Source of the DNA: Brumimicrobium sp051745635
GTDB taxonomy: Bacteria; Bacteroidota; Bacteroidia; Flavobacteriales_D; Crocinitomicaceae
Assembly (NCBI GenBank): GCA_051745635.1
Contig: JBNJEH010000002.1
Span: forward strand, 1 to 64,000
DNA length: 64,000 bases
Direction of reading: 5' to 3'
The notes under the pieces are model-generated. The model had not been told where the DNA came from. It saw only the letters and a list, made by a program, of their open reading frames with translations, and made no database searches. Shown one piece after another: positions 16,827 through 24,562 of this stretch; the first letter of the stretch is position 1; every line of letters begins with the position of its first letter. The translations under genes were made by a program, and so were the position numbers.

Positions 16827-17960
16827 ATGAGTGAAAAAAGAGATTATTACGAAGTATTAGGAATCTCAAAGTCGGCATCGGCTTCTGAGGTTAAAAAAGC
16901 ATATCGAAAACTCGCATTAAAATATCACCCGGACAAAAACCCGGATGATCCGGCAGCAGAGGCAAAATTTAAAGAGGCTGCAGAGGCGTATGAAGTATTG
17001 AGCGACCCGCAGAAAAAACAACGCTACGACCAATTTGGTCATGCTGGTGTTGGAGGAGCAGCAGGTGGCGGCGCCGGTGGCTTTGGCGGAATGGACATGG
17101 ACGACATCTTTTCGCAATTCGGCGATATTTTTGGCGGTGCCTTTGGCGGTGGCGGCGGTCGTCAGAGAGGTGGCGGACAACGTCAGCGAGCTGCGCGCGG
17201 AACGAACCTGCGCGTCAAAATAAAGATGACCCTTGACGAAGTAAACGACGGGGTAAAAAAGAAAATAAAGGTCAACAAGCTCGTCAATGCTGATGGTGTC
17301 ACCTTTAAAGACTGTCAGACGTGCAAAGGATCCGGGCGCGTACAACGCGTAACGCAAACATTCCTGGGCGCTATGCAAACCGCTTCAACCTGCCCGAATT
17401 GTCAGGGTACGGGTAAAATTATTGACAAAAAACCAGCTGATGCTGACAGTCAAGGCCTAAAACGTCAGGAAGAAGTCATAGAAATAGAAATCCCCGCTGG
17501 TGTTGAAGACGGTATGCAGCTGTCAGTGAGCGGCAAAGGAAATGCAGGACCATTTAATGGTATTCCGGGAGACTTACTTGTAGTTATCGAGGTAACAGAG
17601 CACGATTCCCTCCGCCGCGATGGTCAAAACGTACATTACGAAGCGTTTATCAATTTTGCAGATGCGGCTCTCGGCGGAAGCATTGAAGTCCCCACAATTA
17701 AAAGCCGGGCTAAAATAAAAATAGAACCAGGTACACAGAGTGGTAAAATGTTGCGGCTACGCGGGAAAGGATTGCCGAGTGTACAAAACTATGGCACCGG
17801 AGATCAATTTGTTCATATTAATGTCTGGACGCCGAAAACATTATCCAAAGAAGAGCAGAAGATCATTGAAAAATTGCGGGAAAGCGAAAATTTTGCTCCT
17901 AACCCCGATGGAAAAGAAAAAGGATTTTTTCAACGGGTGAAGGATATGTTTAGTAATTAG
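16827..17960 (+). CDS. dnaJ: Chaperone DnaJ with a reduced zinc-finger region
   Basis: 377 residues. J domain with His34-Pro35-Asp36 (YHPDKN), a Gly/Phe-rich linker (about 72-125), a cysteine region, and the C-terminal substrate-binding beta domains ending in a typical dimerisation segment. Canonical DnaJ has four CxxCxGxG motifs forming two zinc sites. Here only two are visible, Cys163/Cys166 (CQTCKGSG) and Cys189/Cys192 (CPNCQGTG), enough for one zinc. The surrounding RVTQTFLGAMQTAS matches the usual second site, so the inner pair appears to be missing. Works with DnaK and GrpE. Stop and start of grpE/dnaJ are 7 nt apart. Confidence 0.95.
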   Translation: MSEKRDYYEVLGISKSASASEVKKAYRKLALKYHPDKNPDDPAAEAKFKEAAEAYEVLSDPQKKQRYDQFGHAGVGGAAGGGAGGFGGMDMDDIFSQFGDIFGGAFGGGGGRQRGGGQRQRAARGTNLRVKIKMTLDEVNDGVKKKIKVNKLVNADGVTFKDCQTCKGSGRVQRVTQTFLGAMQTASTCPNCQGTGKIIDKKPADADSQGLKRQEEVIEIEIPAGVEDGMQLSVSGKGNAGPFNGIPGDLLVVIEVTEHDSLRRDGQNVHYEAFINFADAALGGSIEVPTIKSRAKIKIEPGTQSGKMLRLRGKGLPSVQNYGTGDQFVHINVWTPKTLSKEEQKIIEKLRESENFAPNPDGKEKGFFQRVKDMFSN

Positions 17961-18008
17961 TGCAGGTACCGACGAAATAGACATGGACAATTAATAAAGT
18001 CCTCAGTG

Positions 18009-18038
18009 GCCGGAGCAAAAAATAGCTCCGGCCTTTTG
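18009..18038 (+). terminator. Rho-independent terminator of grpE-dnaJ
   Basis: Perfect 9-bp GC-rich stem (18009-18017 with 18026-18034), A-rich 8-nt loop, then TTTT. Confidence 0.85.
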
Positions 18039-18130
18039 TGCGCACTACACAGCCGCGCAATGAGCAATAAAGGCTCTTTTTTAATTCACATCGAAGTAAT
18101 TAAAGTTGAAAATCTTTTCTACTCAACTCA

Positions 18131-18159
18131 TTGATATTTAGAAAATAAAATTATCTTAG
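18131..18159 (+). promoter_or_regulatory. Promoter-like site of the TRL-like lipoprotein cluster
   Basis: TTG at 18131-18133, 18 nt spacer, TATCTTAG at 18152-18159 (one mismatch to TAnnTTTG). It would start a transcript about 20 nt before the first lipoprotein gene. Confidence 0.45.
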
Positions 18160-18187
18160 CGGAAACTAATTATAAAACTGTTTATTT

Positions 18188-18460
18188 ATGAAAAAAATTA
18201 AACCAATTGTTTATGCAACGGTAGCGACTGCCGGACTGTTTTTAGGTTCGTGTACGTTAGCACACACTGTAGCTGTCACAAACAATCCTGTAGGTTCTAA
18301 AAGGGGTGAAATGGCTTCTGGAACTGCCGATGTGGATTCGGGAGTAACTTATGAATCTGCTATGAAGCAGGGGCGTATCACCAAAGTAGGAATCGCTGAG
18401 TACAAAATGAAAAATTATGTGTTTTTTGTCAAAGAGTACATGACAGTAACTGGAGAATAA
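18188..18460 (+). CDS. TRL-like family lipoprotein, copy 1
   Basis: 90 residues. Signal peptide with lipobox LGSC (Cys22). The mature part has the TRL-like family pattern: VTNNPVGSKRGE near the start, then an ITKVGIAEYK-type strand and a final VTGE. The family name comes from a tRNA-associated locus; no function is established. First of three tandem related genes, each preceded by a similar short A-rich spacer ending in TTATG, spaced 12 and 18 nt, so probably one transcript. Copy 1 is the shortest and lacks the central EYKS.../TSETT... segment of the others. Confidence 0.7.
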   Translation: MKKIKPIVYATVATAGLFLGSCTLAHTVAVTNNPVGSKRGEMASGTADVDSGVTYESAMKQGRITKVGIAEYKMKNYVFFVKEYMTVTGE

Positions 18461-18472
18461 AATTATAGAATT

Positions 18473-18814
18473 ATGAAAGAAGTAAATAAATTTATTTTAG
18501 GTGCTATTGTTGCTGTAGGTATTAGTTCTTGCTCAACAATCTATCCCGTAGATGTAACCAACAATGCAGTTGATGCTAAAAAAGGTACATCTGAAACAAC
18601 AATTATTTTTGGTACGGCTGGTCCCGTCGTAACACCAAGCGGAACTGCTGATATTAGTAATGTCGATTATGGTCATGGTCTCGTATTGAACAAAAACTAC
18701 GGAGTTGTTGAAGCCGCAGAAAATGGCAACATTAACAAAGTGGGAGCCGTCGACTTGAAAGTAACGAACTACATTCTTTGGACGAAAGCAGAAATTATTG
18801 TTTCTGGTGAATAA
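18473..18814 (+). CDS. TRL-like family lipoprotein, copy 2
   Basis: 113 residues, lipobox ISSC (Cys20). Shares with its neighbours VTNNAVDAKKGTSET after the lipid anchor and EAAENGNINKVGAVDLKV plus a terminal VSGE. It carries an extra central Gly/Thr-rich stretch of about 25 residues. Start context is nearly identical to that of copy 1. Function unknown; probably an outer membrane or periplasm-facing lipoprotein. Confidence 0.7.
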   Translation: MKEVNKFILGAIVAVGISSCSTIYPVDVTNNAVDAKKGTSETTIIFGTAGPVVTPSGTADISNVDYGHGLVLNKNYGVVEAAENGNINKVGAVDLKVTNYILWTKAEIIVSGE

Positions 18815-18832
18815 TTAAAAAAATTGAGAATT

Positions 18833-19111
18833 ATGAAAAGTATTAAATATATTTTGGCCTCAGGCCTCGTCGTATTAATTTTGGGTGCTTGTTCACATTC
18901 CAGACCACTGATGGTCACGGATAATCCCAGCGAAAAAACAGGCACATCGGAATATAAATCTGTTTTAGGTATTTTCCGACCTATGAAAGCTGACATTTCC
19001 ATTCGAACAGCTGCTGAAAACGGTGGGATCAGTAAAGTTTCAACAGTGGATTTCCGCGTTGAAGGAAATATTTTCTCAACGACTTACAAAACAGTAGTAA
19101 CGGGAAAATAA
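18833..19111 (+). CDS. TRL-like family lipoprotein, copy 3
   Basis: 92 residues, lipobox LGAC (Cys20). VTDNPSEKTGTSEYKSVLGIF and AAENGGISKVSTVDFRVEG are the clearest TRL-type motifs of the three copies. The ATG at 18833 has the same upstream sequence as copies 1 and 2; a TTG nine bases upstream is rejected. A terminator follows directly, closing the three-gene unit. Confidence 0.7.
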   Translation: MKSIKYILASGLVVLILGACSHSRPLMVTDNPSEKTGTSEYKSVLGIFRPMKADISIRTAAENGGISKVSTVDFRVEGNIFSTTYKTVVTGK

Positions 19112-19133
19112 CTTCAATACATAACTAATTATT

Positions 19134-19164
19134 AGCCTCTGCTTTCTGAAGTAGAGGCTTTTTT
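19134..19164 (+). terminator. Rho-independent terminator of the TRL-like cluster
   Basis: 11-bp stem (19134-19144 with 19149-19159, one G-U pair), TCTG loop, TTTTT. Confidence 0.85.
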
Positions 19165-19185
19165 AATTTCACATCAAGTAAACAA

Positions 19186-19704
19186 ATGAATAATACCTAT
19201 CGAAAACTCGCATTCGTTGGAATACTCTGCACAATTATTCTGAGTAAAACGAGTTGGACTCAAAAGCAAAATGACACGATTCAAAAGAAGGACATAAAAA
19301 TTGAGCATTACATTCGCAAAATGAAGACAGATACGCTGTTTTTTGCCGGTGATGAGCTCAATAGAGCTTTGTTCAAAATTGAGTTCCCGGATTCATTGTA
19401 CAGCGCTGCGAAAGTAACAGTAAAAAGATATATTATCGACGGCATCCGCGGAGTTCGTGGAACCTTACTCTCTAAAGAAAAAACATTTTACAAGGTGAGG
19501 TATCAAGTAAAAGGTCACCGCAGAGCAAGAAAGTTTCTCGAATACCTTTTGGGAACTTTGGACATGACCAAAACGGCGTTAGAAGCAGCAGAACACCTCG
19601 ATATTCACGGAAAAAAGGTTAAGTTCACTTATGACACCAACAAGCGTTATCATTATTTCATTTTTCGACTGCCAGAAGCATCCCTGAAAATTGACATAAA
19701 ATAG
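19186..19704 (+). CDS. Secreted protein of unknown function
   Basis: 172 residues. Hydrophobic N-terminus (about 8-22) consistent with a signal peptide ending near SWTQ. The rest is basic with beta-like and helical segments (FKIEFPDSLYSAAKVTVKRY, KFLEYLLGTLDMTKTALEAAEHLDIHGKKV) and no recognised domain. It follows the TRL-like terminator by 21 nt. The frame continues past the TAG stop into a relic of a second copy of its own C-terminus. Confidence 0.6.
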   Translation: MNNTYRKLAFVGILCTIILSKTSWTQKQNDTIQKKDIKIEHYIRKMKTDTLFFAGDELNRALFKIEFPDSLYSAAKVTVKRYIIDGIRGVRGTLLSKEKTFYKVRYQVKGHRRARKFLEYLLGTLDMTKTALEAAEHLDIHGKKVKFTYDTNKRYHYFIFRLPEASLKIDIK

Positions 19705-19839
19705 AAATCACTACCTGATAAGCAAAAAGAACAATTAGAAGAAGCTGAGCACATCATCATCAACGGTCAGTAAGTTAATTTCCGCTACGATCAAAGTGAT
19801 CGATACCATTACTTTCTTTTTTACCTCTCAGAAGAGTAA
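19705..19839 (+). pseudogene. Relic of a tandem copy of the preceding gene's 3' end
   Basis: In the same frame as the preceding gene. The translation after the stop reads QLEEAEHIIINGQ, a TAA, VNFRYDQSDRYHYFLFYLSEE, then TAA. This aligns with LEAAEHLDIHGKKVKFTYDTNKRYHYFIFRLPEA of the intact gene at an offset of 150 nt. The 5' part of the copy is missing and its body holds an in-frame stop, so it is a broken duplicate. Confidence 0.7.
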
Positions 19840-20316
19840 ATCGCACTTCTCGCATCACCGTTGAAGACGAATCGTGACGAGTCCGTATAGATGATTTTCT
19901 ATAAAATTTGTAAAGGAAACGTTATAAAAACCTGGGTACATAAAATCAGGGGACTTACTCAACTGATAAATGTAGCAAGATATTCGGGCTTCGGGCTTCT
20001 GTTTCGACAAGCTCAACAGACCTCTCAGCCCTCGTCCTCAACCCTTCAACTGATCACTGATAACTAATCACTAAAACCCACGTCCTACAAACTCCCTGCT
20101 CTTGCTCAATACTCAAAACTCTTGCTGTATCCTCTCTACTCTTACTCACTATTCCTCCCTCTCGCTCTATGCTCTTGCTCCCTATTCTTGCTCTATGCTG
20201 TTGCTCAATACGCTGAACTGTATGCTCCCCCACTCTTGCTCTATCCTCAGTACTCTTGCTGTAAGCTCTATGCTCTTGCTGTATTATGCTCTATGCTCAC
20301 TACTCCTTCCCCTTCA
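19840..20316. other. Gene-poor region after the relic
   Basis: 477 nt without a credible gene. 19840-19985 shows nothing recognised. Near 20006-20070 are short motifs often seen between genes (TTTCGACAAGCTCAACAG and an AACTGATCACTGATAACTAATCACT run). 20090-20310 is a degenerate pyrimidine-rich repeat, listed separately. Confidence 0.6.
20090..20310. repeat. Degenerate pyrimidine-rich short repeat (CTCTTG/CTCTATG units)
   Basis: About 220 nt built of imperfect 6-7-nt units such as CTCTTG, CTCTATG, CTCAATA, CTGTAAG and CTCACTA, in no fixed order. The pyrimidine strand is plus; on the minus strand it follows the stop codon of the TPR/PD40 gene by 7 nt. Open frames across it on the plus strand are low-complexity artefacts. 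Confidence 0.75.
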
Positions 20317-21696
20317 CTATGGAATTTCCCAACCATCGACGTCTACTTCAAAAATGTCAATGCTCGCTTTATTTCCTTTCAGACGATACGTGGACAACAG
20401 CACTTTATTGAACTTTTCAAAATATTTAAAATACAAGTCATTGTTAACGGTATTGAAATCAGGTCCTAAATTCTTTGGTTCGGACCAGGAATCGCCAAGG
20501 TTCTCCGTTACATAAATATCGTATCCTCCCATTCCCTTTCGTCCGTTTGAGGAAAAGAATAAATAGCGATTATCAGGAGTAATATAAGGTGTTGTTTCAT
20601 CGGCCACCGTATTCACTGTCATGGGTAGTTTTTGTGCTTCACCCCATTTATTTCCCTGTTTATAGACTACGTAAATATCCGATCTCGATTTTTTACCATC
20701 GCGATCGCTCATAAAATACATCGTATTACCATCTTCTGTAAGGGTCGGTAAACCATCAAAGAAAGTGGTATTGATCGAACTGTTTTTGATCGGTTTTGGC
20801 GTATTCCAACGGTCCTCCTTCGTGCGTTGCGAGACACAAATATCAGAACCATTCGTCTTTCTTTTATTTTTGATGTCTGCCGCTTCCGTGTTCACCGTCA
20901 TGTAAGCCGTATTTCCATCAGCACTCAAGTGATTGACAACATCAAATCCTTCGGAATTCAAGCGCTCCACGTCGTTTGTCGCTTCGGACCACTCCTCTGC
21001 TTCTTCGTCCCATTGCGATACGTACACATCTTCGAAATAACGCTGGTCATCCGGGTTGATGTTACCACCTTTCGTATCCGGGCGACGCGAAGTAAAGAAA
21101 AGCTCTTTCCCGTCGTGATTTAAAAACGCCGCATAATCATCATAACCAGAACTGACATCTTGCTCCAGTCGCTTTTTTGTAAACTGGCTTTTTTGATCAT
21201 CTACGGATTGAGCAAAGGCAATTTCATCAATTTTCTGTTGTACATTAAAAGCGCGCTGTTTGGCACTCGAGAGTTGAATTTTTGCCAGGTCGTAATTCAT
21301 GCGGGCACTGTCGAGCATACTTTGGCGATGATAAGCCTCTCCCAGCAGCATAAAAACCTCACCATCATCTGCTTCACTAAGTGACTCAGCTATTTTCGCA
21401 TACTTCAAGGCGTATCCAAAATTACTCATTTGATAATGCGAGCGCCCGATCCAATACGCTGCGTCCGAATTGAATTTATCGCGAACGTAAGCCTCCCTGA
21501 ATTTGCGCAGTGCGTCGCGCATTTTACCGGTATTGTACAGCTTTCTTCCTTCATCCACGAGAAATGCAGATGCCGCCCGGTCGATCAAATTGGAACTCGA
21601 ATCCGGAGGAACCACTGTAAGTGACTTCGCTTCAGTCATACCGCTGTAGCTTATAAAAACAGTAAAAACGAGTAGTGTGTGCAGTATTTGCTTCAT
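20317..21696 (-). CDS. TPR and PD40 propeller protein (PorE-like without OmpA domain)
   Basis: 459 residues. Signal peptide ending near TEAKS; TPR-type helical region (about 45-160, GKMRDALRKFREAYVRD); then a PD40/WD40-like propeller (about 185-455) with repeats of the form FLNHDGKELFFTSRRPD, LSADGNTAYM, LTEDGNTMYFMSDRDG and ITPDNRYLFFSSNGRKGMGGYDIYV. These motifs are shared with the PorE-like protein at 2516-4558, but the regulatory and OmpA peptidoglycan-binding domains are absent. Inferred: periplasmic protein, perhaps a T9SS or envelope accessory factor. No genes adjoin it as an operon. Confidence 0.75.
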   Translation of the reverse strand: MKQILHTLLVFTVFISYSGMTEAKSLTVVPPDSSSNLIDRAASAFLVDEGRKLYNTGKMRDALRKFREAYVRDKFNSDAAYWIGRSHYQMSNFGYALKYAKIAESLSEADDGEVFMLLGEAYHRQSMLDSARMNYDLAKIQLSSAKQRAFNVQQKIDEIAFAQSVDDQKSQFTKKRLEQDVSSGYDDYAAFLNHDGKELFFTSRRPDTKGGNINPDDQRYFEDVYVSQWDEEAEEWSEATNDVERLNSEGFDVVNHLSADGNTAYMTVNTEAADIKNKRKTNGSDICVSQRTKEDRWNTPKPIKNSSINTTFFDGLPTLTEDGNTMYFMSDRDGKKSRSDIYVVYKQGNKWGEAQKLPMTVNTVADETTPYITPDNRYLFFSSNGRKGMGGYDIYVTENLGDSWSEPKNLGPDFNTVNNDLYFKYFEKFNKVLLSTYRLKGNKASIDIFEVDVDGWEIP

Positions 21697-21802
21697 GTGC
21701 TTAACATTAATTCGGAGAATAAAATTAAGTCAATTTCTTCTGAAATTATACTTTCTTCTCACAATTTTCATTCAAAGATAAAAAATTGTGGGAAAATGGC
21801 TT

Positions 21803-22702
21803 TCAACTCCTGTTGATTCTCTGAATGTTATCGTTTTCATTGGCCTCTTTTTTCCTGGAAAATTGGTTGTTATTCAAATCGACCAGCTCGTGCATGGAAA
21901 GTGTGGCAGCTACGATCGCCAGTATTGGTGAGCAAGACGCCATGATCCACAGCAAAAATTGCAACAAACTCGTCCCCAGCGTTTCGAAAGGATGCTCCAA
22001 AAAATTTGAATAATCCACCATCGCGCCGAGATCGACAGGAACCAATATTAAAACGGAGTATATTGTTCCTATAGCGATGGCTAAACCGCGATGATTGCGC
22101 ATAAAATGGATGCTTTGATCGATATCCAGCCGTCTTCTTTCATTCACATAATCGATGAAGCTGAATCCGTAGTAAAAAAATCCGATCACAAAGGTCAGGT
22201 AAAACACCGGAGACTGGTGCGCTTGCTCCCAGCCGAAAGCAGAAACGATAAGGATCACCAGAAAGAACACGTATTCCCACATCACATTGCGCATCGCTAT
22301 TCGGATACCGCGTCTCACATCGTGAAGCGTTTGACGCAAACTGAACGGGTAGTAATTATTCGTGAGTTTTTTCTCCACGACCTGCGAGATAATCGACAGC
22401 AATGGAGAAAGCATGACCACGACAATATATTTGGCAAACTTCATTAAAACGAGTCCAATGGAGATACTCAGCAGCATTTTAATCAGGAACCAGATGGTCT
22501 CATTCATGTTCGAACATTCCACGCAGCCCAATTCTGCATCCCAGCCTGCATTCCAGGTGGCAAACTGATTTCCGATGAAATAAAGTATCAGCATCAGCAA
22601 AGCCGGAATGGGAATATACCAATAGAGTTTATGCGCCTTGATAAACTTTATGGCGCTCCAGTACGAACGTATTCCCAATGCAAAGTGACGAAAAAAATTC
22701 AT
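21803..22702 (-). CDS. EI24 domain membrane protein
   Basis: 299 residues with about six membrane helices. N-terminal FFRHFALGIRSYWSAIKFIKAHKLYWYIPIPALL and the central VVMLSPLLSIISQVVEKKLTN and GFSFIDYVNERRRLDIDQSI segments match the EI24/CysZ-like family (PF07264). In CysZ the fold permits sulfate entry, but that function cannot be carried over. The last 25 residues are a charged tail. Divergent from purB with 100 nt between. Confidence 0.75.
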   Translation of the reverse strand: MNFFRHFALGIRSYWSAIKFIKAHKLYWYIPIPALLMLILYFIGNQFATWNAGWDAELGCVECSNMNETIWFLIKMLLSISIGLVLMKFAKYIVVVMLSPLLSIISQVVEKKLTNNYYPFSLRQTLHDVRRGIRIAMRNVMWEYVFFLVILIVSAFGWEQAHQSPVFYLTFVIGFFYYGFSFIDYVNERRRLDIDQSIHFMRNHRGLAIAIGTIYSVLILVPVDLGAMVDYSNFLEHPFETLGTSLLQFLLWIMASCSPILAIVAATLSMHELVDLNNNQFSRKKEANENDNIQRINRS

Positions 22703-22771
22703 GGCTTTCCTGTAGACCTCAAATGTAAGGAAAGCGAACGAATTAGGCGATCAAATATCATCTATATTTAC

Positions 22772-22779
22772 TATCTTTG
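22772..22779 (+). promoter_or_regulatory. -7 box of purB
   Basis: TATCTTTG matches TAnnTTTG, 23 nt before the purB ATG. No TTTG box at standard spacing. Confidence 0.45.
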
Positions 22780-22802
22780 CGCTTTTCCAAATAGTGAATG
22801 TT

Positions 22803-24146
22803 ATGGACTTAAATACACTTACAGCTATTACTCCCGTAGACGGTCGTTACCGCAAAAAAGTAAAAGAGCTGGCGCCCTTCTTTTCTGAATACGGACTCAT
22901 CAAATACCGCGTTGTGGTAGAAATTGAATACCTCATCGCACTGGTGAATTCAGGCATTCGCCCGCTGGCCGATTTTCCCGCTGATCAATTTGATGCGTTG
23001 CGGGCGGTGTACCTATCATTTTCAGAAGAAGATGCGCTCGTCATAAAAGAAACCGAAAAAACAACAAACCACGACGTAAAAGCTGTCGAGTATTTTGTCA
23101 AAGAAAAACTTACCGAGCTGGAGCTCGAAAAATACGTGGAATTTGTTCACTTTGGATTGACTTCTCAAGACATTAACAATACAGCGGTTCCGCTTTCACT
23201 TAAAAATGCCGTTGAAACGGTTTATGTTCCCGAGCTGCTCAAGGTCATCGAAAAAATAGAAGCGTATGCCGAAAAGTGGAGCGATGTATCCATGCTCGCC
23301 AAAACACACGGTCAACCGGCGTCCCCCACGCGACTCGGAAAAGAGATGCGGGTATTCAGCGAACGCCTGCGCATTCAGCTCGAGCAGTTAAAAAACGTTC
23401 CATTTTCAGCAAAATTTGGTGGCGCTACCGGTAATATGAATGCCCATTTCGTTGCGTTTCCTAATACGGACTGGGTGGAATTTGCCAATAATTTTGTCGG
23501 CGACCAGCTCGAATTAACCCGGAGTCAGACGACGACACAAATAGAACACTACGACAATTTAGCCGCGCTGTTCGACGCTATGAAGCGCATCAACAACATT
23601 TTGATCGATTTAGACCGCGATATGTGGACTTACATCTCGATGGATTATTTCAAACAACAACTAAAAGAGGGCGAAATCGGTTCGAGTGCAATGCCACACA
23701 AGGTCAATCCGATCGATTTTGAAAATTCTGAAGGAAACCTGGGAATTGCCAGTGCTTTGTTCGAACACCTGGCGAATAAACTGCCGATCTCCCGGTTACA
23801 GCGAGACCTCACCGATTCTACTGTACTCAGAAACATCGGCGTGCCCTTAAGTCACAGTTTGATTGGTTTCAAATCGACTTATGCCGGACTCGGAAAACTA
23901 TTGCTCAACGCACCGGCACTGGAAAGCGACCTCGAAAATAACTGGGCGGTAGTAGCGGAAGCGATACAGACCATTTTGCGGCGGGAAGGTTTCCCAAAAC
24001 CTTACGAAGCGCTAAAAGGGCTTACGCGGAAAAACGAAAAAGTGACTAAAGCGACCGTTCATGCTTTTGTAGATACCTTAGCGGTAGATGATACGATCAA
24101 AGCAGAACTAAAAGCAATAACACCGCAGAATTATACGGGAACATGA
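22803..24146 (+). CDS. purB: Adenylosuccinate lyase
   Basis: 447 residues from the ATG at 22803 (a GTG nine bases upstream is in frame but not needed). Fumarase/aspartase superfamily signature SSAMPHKVNPIDFENSEGN is clear, as are HFGLTSQDINNTA and KTHGQPASPTRLGKE. The SAMPHKVNPIDFEN form and the N-terminal TAITPVDGRY mark the E. coli-like PurB branch. It acts twice: SAICAR to AICAR in purine synthesis and adenylosuccinate to AMP. Single gene, followed by about 180 nt with no clear terminator. Confidence 0.95.
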   Translation: MDLNTLTAITPVDGRYRKKVKELAPFFSEYGLIKYRVVVEIEYLIALVNSGIRPLADFPADQFDALRAVYLSFSEEDALVIKETEKTTNHDVKAVEYFVKEKLTELELEKYVEFVHFGLTSQDINNTAVPLSLKNAVETVYVPELLKVIEKIEAYAEKWSDVSMLAKTHGQPASPTRLGKEMRVFSERLRIQLEQLKNVPFSAKFGGATGNMNAHFVAFPNTDWVEFANNFVGDQLELTRSQTTTQIEHYDNLAALFDAMKRINNILIDLDRDMWTYISMDYFKQQLKEGEIGSSAMPHKVNPIDFENSEGNLGIASALFEHLANKLPISRLQRDLTDSTVLRNIGVPLSHSLIGFKSTYAGLGKLLLNAPALESDLENNWAVVAEAIQTILRREGFPKPYEALKGLTRKNEKVTKATVHAFVDTLAVDDTIKAELKAITPQNYTGT

Positions 24147-24324
24147 ATGAATAGAATAGGTAGGCTCGTTCGTTTTCAATTATTGCATTAAAACACGGTT
24201 TTAGATCTAAATGGGCGTTTAAGCCCTAAATTATAAGTTTGATTATATGCACCCCACGTTCATGGTCGCTCATGCCACATTTTGATTCACTAAAAAGCAA
24301 TTTATTTCACCTTTCCGTCCATCG

Positions 24325-24561
24325 CTAAGTTTGATTCTTCACTGCTCGCTTGATTTGTATTTTCTCCGCTAATGACAATTCGGGCCGCCGTATCGTCTTG
24401 ATTTTCTTCAACAAGTGATCCAAAAAGGCAGTATCTTTAGCGAAATTGCGGCACAACTTACACATCATCAAATGTATTTTTACTTCGATGCGCTGTTTGA
24501 GCGGCAAGCGTTGCTCCCTTCCCTGCTCAATCAATTCCGTTATTTCTCTACATTTTTTCAT
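24325..24561 (-). CDS. Small zinc-binding anti-sigma factor (ZAS type)
   Basis: 78 residues, soluble. It has His30-x3-Cys34-x2-Cys37 (HLMMCKLC) plus Cys4, the zinc ligands of the ZAS anti-sigma fold, followed by a helical tail; no membrane segment. The ATG at 24561 is one base beyond the stop codon of the sigma factor gene, so the two are translationally coupled. An open frame running upstream to 24696 lies inside the sigma gene and is rejected. Inferred: binds and holds the neighbouring ECF sigma factor, possibly releasing it on oxidation of the zinc thiols. Confidence 0.8.
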   Translation of the reverse strand: MKKCREITELIEQGREQRLPLKQRIEVKIHLMMCKLCRNFAKDTAFLDHLLKKIKTIRRPELSLAEKIQIKRAVKNQT

Positions 24562-24562
24562 G

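Noticed and set aside
19702..19839. Stop-codon readthrough producing a longer secreted protein
   Set aside because: A second in-frame stop lies in the extension, and the extension duplicates the gene's own C-terminus, so a decayed copy is simpler.
20102..20515. Long open frames on the plus strand across the pyrimidine-rich repeat
   Set aside because: The translation is low-complexity Leu/Ser/Tyr produced by the repeat units, and the 3' part lies antisense inside the TPR/PD40 gene.
24147..24324. Terminator or RNA gene after purB
   Set aside because: Only a 4-bp stem (GGGC/GCCC) without a T-run was found; too weak to call.
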